Shown here piece after piece: positions 6,401 through 9,949 of a stretch of DNA of 9,949 nt. The translations under genes were made by a program, and so were the position numbers. The DNA lies in NCBI GenBank assembly GCA_040757115.1, contig JBFLYA010000078.1, positions 1-9,949 of the forward strand, written 5' to 3'. The first letter of the stretch is position 1, and each line of letters begins with the position of its first letter. The notes below the pieces were generated by a model. That model was not told the origin of the DNA, searched no databases, and worked only from the letters and a program-made list of their open reading frames with translations. This DNA comes from a bacterium (GTDB taxonomy: Bacteria > UBA9089 > CG2-30-40-21 > SBAY01).

Positions 6401-7691
6401 GGCAGGAACTATATCTTTCTTTAGTTATGATTATGATAAAGTAGGAAATAGAAATTATATGTTCACAAATAGTGGGACAACAAGTTATACTTATGATAAC
6501 CTATACAGGTTGACACATGTGAAATATCCTGAGCAAAGTTTTACTGATTATACCTATGATGATGTAGGTAATCGTGATACGATGACTACTTTAGAAGGGG
6601 TAACAAACTATACTTATGATGAGGCAAATAGACTTATTCAAGCAGGGAGTATTACCTACGGTTATGATAATAATGGTAATATAATTGAAAAGGTAACACC
6701 GCAAGGGACTATTAGTTATACCTACGATTATGAAAATAGGCTAATAATAGTAAGTAAGGGTTCACAGCCACAGGTTAATTACTATTATGATGGATATGGT
6801 AGGAGGTTAGCCAGACAAGTCGGTAATGAGGTAACAATCTATCTCTGGGATGGGCAGAATGAGTTAATGGAGTATGATTATTTTACTGCCAGTCCATTAG
6901 CAGAATATATTTATGCAGATGGTCAGCTTGTATCAAAGGATTTAGTCATGGGAGGATTATTCACTGCTTTCTTCCATCACGATGGATTAGGGAGTATAAG
7001 GGATATCACAGATAGGGAAGGAAATGTTCTAACTTCGTATGACTACGATGCATTTGGAGAGGTAAAACAGGGATACATTGGTAAATATAACTATAACTCC
7101 TTCACGGGGAAACAATATGACCCAGAGAGTAAGTTATATTACTTCGGCGCCAGATACTATGACCCGAAAATAGGGAGGTTTATAACAAAAGACCCAATAT
7201 TAGAGCCGATAGTGTTACAGAGTTTATCCTTGCCTTTTGAAATACTGTTATCAAAACCTTCTCCTGTTATTTTCCTGATTCCTCATATGAAAGAAACTCC
7301 TCAGGAGTTTCATCCATATATGTATTGCTACAATAATCCTGTAAACTGGGTAGACCTATGGGGATTATGTTCTGAAGAAGATTGGGGATTATATGGAGGA
7401 ATAAATTTAAAAGACTGGGGAGCAAAAATAGGAATTATAGGAATTTCTGGAGGAGCGAAAGATACAAAAGCTTATGTAAGTGGGCAACTTTTAGTTTTAG
7501 GAATAGAAGCAGGATATAATTGGTGGAATATGCAGTTTTATTATGAACCTTCCATGGGTATTGAATTTCAGGCTGGTCCTTTTTATGGAGGTTGGGATCT
7601 TGTAAAATTTACCGAGACACTCTGGAGTCCAGGAATAATAGGGAAATTTCCAGAAATAATAGAGAATTTTCAGAAGAAGAAGAAAAATTAA
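3450..7691 (+). CDS. secreted Rhs/YD-repeat polymorphic toxin with variable C-terminal tip
   Basis: A 1413-residue protein. Residues 1-25 form a signal peptide (KKFASLLLVLLISILILP); the cysteine at 23 lacks a lipobox. An unassigned beta-rich domain covers about 30-140. A DUF6531-like entry segment follows near 153-210 (PINITNGNMIM, FDRTYNSRSNEIGPFGYGW). About forty YD repeats (YEYDxxGNRxxxTDxNG type) run from ~285 to ~1180; in this family they wrap into a hollow shell around the toxic tip. The Rhs-associated core is at ~1180-1265 (GLGSIRD, YDYDAFGEV, YYFGARYYDPKIGRF), and the core ends HPYMYCYNNPVNWVDLWGL. The usual DPxGL cleavage motif reads DLWGL here. The remaining 107 residues (1307-1413) are a glycine- and aromatic-rich tip (CT1) of no family I recognise. 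The signal peptide and the lack of a PAAR domain suggest Sec export to the cell surface rather than type VI loading. The next gene is the likely immunity partner. Confidence 0.9.
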   Translation: MKKFASLLLVLLISILILPTKECFSEEERGCGIRRYISEVKIVSEWQIDVTVMVKFSEDCSQSGNYIKVWIEHAGWYYEDIIYDVPVGEWIVHTFHFFTYEQLANGTSLRIVLEAYSPPITFKNDEVRGKVYMDTENPILGIPYDRNALIFEPINITNGNMIMTSKDMFLPGKNLHIKFDRTYNSRSNEIGPFGYGWTHSYNMYLLFKSQNPMAGALKFYVTYHSQPPPQIPKFSEKNSKDNDNFVVVVDETGRWIVFTKQNDTYLPPPGIHSTLTKNIDNTYTLREKDTTEYNFDSNGNLTSIIDRNDNQISLTYTDNKLTRITSSSGRFIELEYYPEEYIKLIRDNMGREVSYIYEGDDLVKVIDQENNETKYTYLNHNLTQRTDANSNSIYFTYHYDNDMVTEAKGAGNNYKLSLSYDPVYNKIVVTDSKGYNTEYYYNESNVITKIVDGVGNIQEFGWDTDLNKIWVKDANGNITKMGYDSMGNITSITPPAPFDTQITNFTYHPTYNFITSIDDPIHPATTFTYNDNTGDLLFVTDPLENQTEYQYNGYGQCILMIDAKHNKTKYEYENRWGDLTEVIEGYEVLNYVTQFSYDDVGNRISMTDANGNITEYIYDNCNRLTDIIYPGDNGTTDYEYDGVGNRISITDANGVLTTYEYDVVNRPGTVTIDPFGLAIRTAYQYDTEGNRISLTDSNGNVTHYEYDPLNRLIKVISEDPDGPGPKESGITIFEYDPVGNRTKMIDGEGNITRYEYDVLNRPGTVTQVLDGRDLKTGYEYDEVGNLRFITDANGHTSEYQYDALNRLRFSIDPLLNTTEYQYDEAGNLDYKISANGTMINYVYDEVNRLTSIIYPDTKQVNYEYDPVGNLTKMQDFYFNTWYEYDELNRLSTETHFADFLKVRYGYDNVGNRISLSDPYGRTLRYKYDPANRLTNLVLQDNKGTISYTYNPVGTIKEVDYPNLVRVSYTYDNLNRLTQLVNRNQAGTISFFSYDYDKVGNRNYMFTNSGTTSYTYDNLYRLTHVKYPEQSFTDYTYDDVGNRDTMTTLEGVTNYTYDEANRLIQAGSITYGYDNNGNIIEKVTPQGTISYTYDYENRLIIVSKGSQPQVNYYYDGYGRRLARQVGNEVTIYLWDGQNELMEYDYFTASPLAEYIYADGQLVSKDLVMGGLFTAFFHHDGLGSIRDITDREGNVLTSYDYDAFGEVKQGYIGKYNYNSFTGKQYDPESKLYYFGARYYDPKIGRFITKDPILEPIVLQSLSLPFEILLSKPSPVIFLIPHMKETPQEFHPYMYCYNNPVNWVDLWGLCSEEDWGLYGGINLKDWGAKIGIIGISGGAKDTKAYVSGQLLVLGIEAGYNWWNMQFYYEPSMGIEFQAGPFYGGWDLVKFTETLWSPGIIGKFPEIIENFQKKKKN

Positions 7692-7729
7692 TATCAAACA
7701 AATTTTAAAAAATACATTTGGTAAAAATA

Positions 7730-8239
7730 ATGGAAAATCCAAATATTTTAGTAAACCATAATAAATATTGTTATACAAGTTTTTGGAAACGCAGTATTTC
7801 TCTTACAATTGATTTTTTGATTCTTGATTTAGTCGGATTTTTATGGATGTTTTTCTTTTCTTTAGGAATGTTAGTATTTTTCCGAATAATACTAAAAGTA
7901 GATGATATTAGAAAGATTAATCTTTTATGGGAAATAATTAGTCAAGTGTGGGTAATAATATCTTTTATATTATTAAGTAGTTACTTTATTTTTATGCATG
8001 GAAGATATGGAGCTACATTGGGTAAAATGATTGTAAGGATAAAGGTTGTTAAGCAAGATTATACACCTATAAATTATAAAATTGCTATGATAAGATATTT
8101 CGCTTTTCTCTTATCATGTGCCACATGTGGGATTGGTTTTCTTTTAGCTGCCTTTGATTCTAAGAAACAGAGTTTACACGATAAAATTGCTAAGACTTAT
8201 GTGGTGTATAGATGTTCAATACAGGATAATGAGAAATAA
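7730..8239 (+). CDS. RDD-family membrane protein, candidate immunity protein for CT1
   Basis: 169 residues from ATG 7730, 38 bases after the Rhs stop; a TTG at 7718 is an alternative start, and neither has a good ribosome binding site. The RDD signature is clear: FWKRSISLTIDFLILD (an Arg, then two Asp in the first membrane span), GATLGKMIVRIKVV before the last span, and LHDKIAKTYVVYR at the end. Three to four hydrophobic spans are visible. RDD proteins are poorly understood, and some have been linked to ion or small-molecule transport. Its place directly behind a variable toxin tip makes an immunity role the best guess. An integral membrane partner would suggest that CT1 acts at the membrane. 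Both points are inference from position. Confidence 0.75.
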   Translation: MENPNILVNHNKYCYTSFWKRSISLTIDFLILDLVGFLWMFFFSLGMLVFFRIILKVDDIRKINLLWEIISQVWVIISFILLSSYFIFMHGRYGATLGKMIVRIKVVKQDYTPINYKIAMIRYFAFLLSCATCGIGFLLAAFDSKKQSLHDKIAKTYVVYRCSIQDNEK

Positions 8240-8280
8240 GGGGGGAATCGGGGGTCGCTCGGAATCGGATAGTGGGATTG

Positions 8281-8339
8281 GGGTCAGACCTCGAAAAGAG
8301 AATTTAAACTGTCTAAATTCTCTTTTCGAGGTCTGACCC
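8281..8339. repeat. perfect 26-bp GGTCAGACC palindrome
   Basis: The 26 bases 8281-8306 (starting GGGTCAGACCTCGAAAAGAG) are exactly complementary to 8314-8339, with a 7-base loop AACTGTC. A G-rich stretch (8239-8280) leads into it. It lies 41 bases after the RDD gene and directly before the displaced Rhs core end: the Rhs frame opens at 8337, inside its last bases. RNA of either strand would form a very stable hairpin and might stop transcripts from the Rhs operon, although no U-tract follows. Confidence 0.9.
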
Positions 8340-8378
8340 TACCTACATACTTCATCTCCTGATTTTATAGTCCCAGAG

Positions 8379-8738
8379 ATGATAGATATTCCCCAAGACC
8401 TCCATCCCTATATGTACTGCTACAATAACCCAATTAATTGGATAGACCCGTTTGGACTATGCCCGGAAGAGCCTGGACTTGAATCTACATGGGATGAGTT
8501 AATGCTTATCCCAGGGTTAGGACTTGTTGGGAAAGTAGGGAAAGGAGCAAAATTTCTAGAGAAAGCAGAGGCTCTGATTTCCGGATATTTAAAACGCTCA
8601 AAATCATATCATTCTGAATATGCAAAGAAAACTTATCAGGAAATCATAGAACTAGCTAAAAAAGGTGATAAAAAAGCTCAACAAATGAAAAAGTTAATTC
8701 AGGAAAGAAAACGATTATTGAAGAAGAGGAAAAAATGA
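8379..8738 (+). CDS. orphan Rhs core end with alternative toxin tip (CT2)
   Basis: 119 residues from ATG 8379; the same frame is open from 8337 and reads Rhs-like SSPDFIVPEMIDIPQDLHPY from inside the palindrome's end. The opening LHPYMYCYNNPINWIDPFGL is the conserved last segment of the Rhs core, nearly the same as in the main gene (FHPYMYCYNNPVNWVDLWGL), and it keeps the DPxGL motif. The remaining ~92 residues are a different tip: a hydrophobic glycine-rich stretch (LIPGLGLVGKVGKGAKF), then a strongly basic helical part (SYHSEYAKKTYQEIIELAKK, ending KRLLKKRKK). I cannot assign a toxin family; the basic charge would suit a nucleic-acid target. There is no ribosome binding site or promoter, so it looks like a silent spare tip that would work after recombining onto the main gene. 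Confidence 0.8.
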   Translation: MIDIPQDLHPYMYCYNNPINWIDPFGLCPEEPGLESTWDELMLIPGLGLVGKVGKGAKFLEKAEALISGYLKRSKSYHSEYAKKTYQEIIELAKKGDKKAQQMKKLIQERKRLLKKRKK

Positions 8739-9226
8739 GAAATTTCAAATATCTGAAAGAAAAAATGGAAGCAATCGAGATTTTAGAGAAACAAGAAGAC
8801 TTTAGGAAATCTTTAAAAGAGGTTCAACATCTCTTAACAGAATTTCCTTATCTTACTCCTTTATTAGTCCTAAAAGGGGAGTTGATTCAACTTTTGGATG
8901 AAGAGGATAGTAACCAATGGAAACTTGAAGATGCAAAAGAGGCATTAGAACAAGCAGTGGCAATTGATGAAAAATCTATGGATGCTTTACTTGAATTAGC
9001 TTTTTATTCTTACGCAGTAGAGGACAACAATGAAATAGCTCTTCATCTTTTTGAGAAGAGTATAAATATGAGTAGAAAATTTTTAGAGGAAGCATATGGG
9101 GGTAAATGTAAGTGTTTATTTGAAACTAATCGAAAAGAAGAAGCTTTAAAATGTCTTAAAGAATCTCTTATAATATTTCCTGAATCAGAGAAATTAAAAG
9201 AAACAGAAGAAGATTTCAAGGATTAG
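8735..9226 (+). CDS. TPR-like protein, candidate immunity protein for CT2
   Basis: 163 residues, acidic and all-helical. Its ATG overlaps the CT2 stop (ATGA, 8735-8738), the tight coupling typical of toxin-immunity pairs. Helical pairs of tetratricopeptide type are visible: DAKEALEQAVAIDEKSMDAL (~68-87), then NNEIALHLFEKSI (~98-110), then RKEEALKCLKESLIIFPESE (~133-152). Such repeats bind other proteins. The acidic helical surface fits the very basic CT2 tip, so neutralisation by direct binding is plausible. There is no signal peptide, so it should act in the cytoplasm. The specific immunity role is inferred from the overlap and from its place behind the tip. Confidence 0.75.
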   Translation: MRNFKYLKEKMEAIEILEKQEDFRKSLKEVQHLLTEFPYLTPLLVLKGELIQLLDEEDSNQWKLEDAKEALEQAVAIDEKSMDALLELAFYSYAVEDNNEIALHLFEKSINMSRKFLEEAYGGKCKCLFETNRKEEALKCLKESLIIFPESEKLKETEEDFKD

Positions 9227-9232
9227 GGATTA

Positions 9233-9277
9233 GGGTCAGATTAGGAATTAAGGTCAGACCTTGAATGTAGAAAGTAG
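9233..9277. repeat. partial GGTCAGACC repeats at the module 2/3 border
   Basis: A GGATTAGGGATTAGGG lead (9221-9235) runs into GGGTCAGA (9233-9240). The stretch 9250-9277 then repeats 3056-3083 exactly (28 bases). The right arm of the palindrome is missing. Instead there is a short hairpin, ATTAAGT (9280-9286) pairing with ACTTAAT (9293-9299). The copy begins 7 bases after the TPR gene stop. Confidence 0.75.
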
Positions 9278-9298
9278 GGATTAAGTTTTTCCACTTAA

Positions 9299-9318
9299 TT
9301 GCTCTTTGACAATCTAAT
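9299..9318 (+). promoter_or_regulatory. boxA-like antitermination sequence
   Basis: TTGCTCTTTGACAATCTAAT closely resembles the boxA element of rRNA operon leaders (E. coli TGCTCTTTAACAATTTA), which binds NusB and ribosomal protein S10 to prevent premature termination. It lies immediately before the third Rhs module. It may be functional, part of the repeat family, or a fragment of another leader. TTGACA inside it has no -10 at usable spacing. Confidence 0.35.
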
Positions 9319-9949
9319 ATTATGATAGTTTTGGCAGAAGGTTAGCCAGGCAGGGTGGAAGTGAGATAAAAGTATATCTCTGGGATGGGCAGAAAGAGTT
9401 TATGGAGTATGATTTTTGGAGTGCCAAGCCATTAGGAGAATATATTTATGCAAATGACCAGCTTGTATCAAAGGATTTAGTCATGGGAGGATTATTCACT
9501 GCTTTCTTCCATCACGATGGATTAGGGAGTATAAGGGATATCACAGATAGGGGAGGAAATGTTCTAACTTCTTATGACTACGATGCATTTGGAGAGGTAA
9601 AGCAAGGCTACATTGGTAAATATAACTATAACTCCTTCACAGGCAAACAATATGACCCAGAAAGTAAGTTATTTTACTTTGGCGCAAGATGGTATGATCC
9701 CCAAGTGGGGAGATTTGTGAGTAAGGATCTAGCGAATATAGCTACAGTACAACTTCCCTATGAACATCGGCCAATAGGAAATATTGGGTCACTTCAAGGT
9801 TACATATATGATCCTACACTACACTACAACATCTTTATGTATATGTAAGCAATAATCCGATTAATTGGATTGATCTTTATGGATTACAACCACATGCAGG
9901 ATTTATAGCAGCCTTACTTAAGATGTCAAATAAGAGTAGAATAGGGTCA
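9318..9949 (+). pseudogene. third Rhs 3'-end module (core fragment and start of CT3), frameshifted
   Basis: Rhs homology begins abruptly at 9318 (YYDSFGRRLARQGGSE, then YLWDGQKEFMEYD) and runs parallel to main-gene residues ~1112-1265. It has the same GLGSIRD, YDYDAFGEV and FYFGARWYDPQVGRF motifs. Bases 9459-9552 equal 6924-7017 exactly (94 bases), and the flanks are also very similar. After RFVSKDL the linker is unlike the main gene's. The frame stops at 9848, but the -1 frame from about 9827 gives LYVYVSNNPINWIDLYGL, the expected core end, then QPHAGFIAALLKMSNKS, the start of a third tip running off the window. There is no promoter, no start codon at the homology edge, and one frameshift: a degraded or silent spare module. 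Confidence 0.85.
9944..9949. repeat. possible start of a further GGTCAGACC copy
   Basis: The window ends in GGGTCA, the first six bases of the repeat as written at 8281. Six bases prove little, but the position, just past the opening of CT3, continues the spacing of copies around each module. Confidence 0.3.

Noticed and set aside
4320-6990. Short-period DNA repeats that might be a CRISPR or minisatellite
   Set aside because: They follow the codons of YD protein repeats, have irregular spacing and are not exact.
8239-8284. G-quadruplex
   Set aside because: There are four G runs, but one loop is about 19 bases, too long for a convincing motif.
9306-9326. Promoter with TTGACA at 9306
   Set aside because: The only -10-like words lie 4-9 bases downstream, too close; the boxA reading fits better.

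Overview
The window is AT-rich, mostly plus-strand DNA that looks like an accessory region of an uncultivated bacterium, probably assembled from a metagenome. Evidence for this is a YD-repeat (Rhs) secreted protein with a signal peptide, toxin-antitoxin debris, and many interspersed palindromes built on GGTCAGACC. I cannot place the organism more precisely from the sequence. No phage, CRISPR, rRNA or tRNA gene is visible.

Left third (1-3449): a gene-free start carries a 10-bp tandem repeat, a MITE-like element bounded by an imperfect inverted repeat (230-393), and a short hypothetical ORF (415-603). The ORF at 679-2418 is a chimera: the first ~54 residues of a PIN/VapC toxin run in frame into the signal peptide of an unrelated multi-pass membrane protein. 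It is followed by a RelB/Phd-like antitoxin (2573-2782) and a frameshifted RelE-like toxin (2769-3031). Three sites here have the architecture of integron attC recombination sites (about 164-216, 402-450 and 2491-2547). If real, this third is a decayed gene-cassette array without a visible integrase. A spacer (3032-3449) holds palindromic repeats, a strong minus-strand promoter and a consensus plus-strand promoter for the next gene.

Right two thirds (3352-9949): a consensus sigma70 promoter drives a 1413-residue secreted Rhs/YD-repeat protein (3450-7691) with a variable C-terminal tip (CT1). It is followed by an RDD-family membrane protein that I infer to be its immunity partner. Downstream lie two displaced, promoterless pieces of Rhs 3' end. 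Module 2 (8337-9226) starts at the last ~35 codons of the Rhs core, carries a different basic CT (CT2), and overlaps by 4 bases a TPR-like gene, the candidate immunity gene. Module 3 (9318 to the window end) repeats ~170 codons of the core, including a 94-base stretch identical to the main gene, has one frameshift, and enters a third CT.

The main finding is that the Rhs gene and its two spare CT/immunity modules are each bordered by copies of the same GGTCAGACC palindrome. The window itself ends in what may be the next copy. This looks like a polymorphic-toxin tip reservoir in which a REP-like palindrome marks the cassette boundaries. Tip replacement would work by recombination in the shared core DNA; that mechanism is inference.
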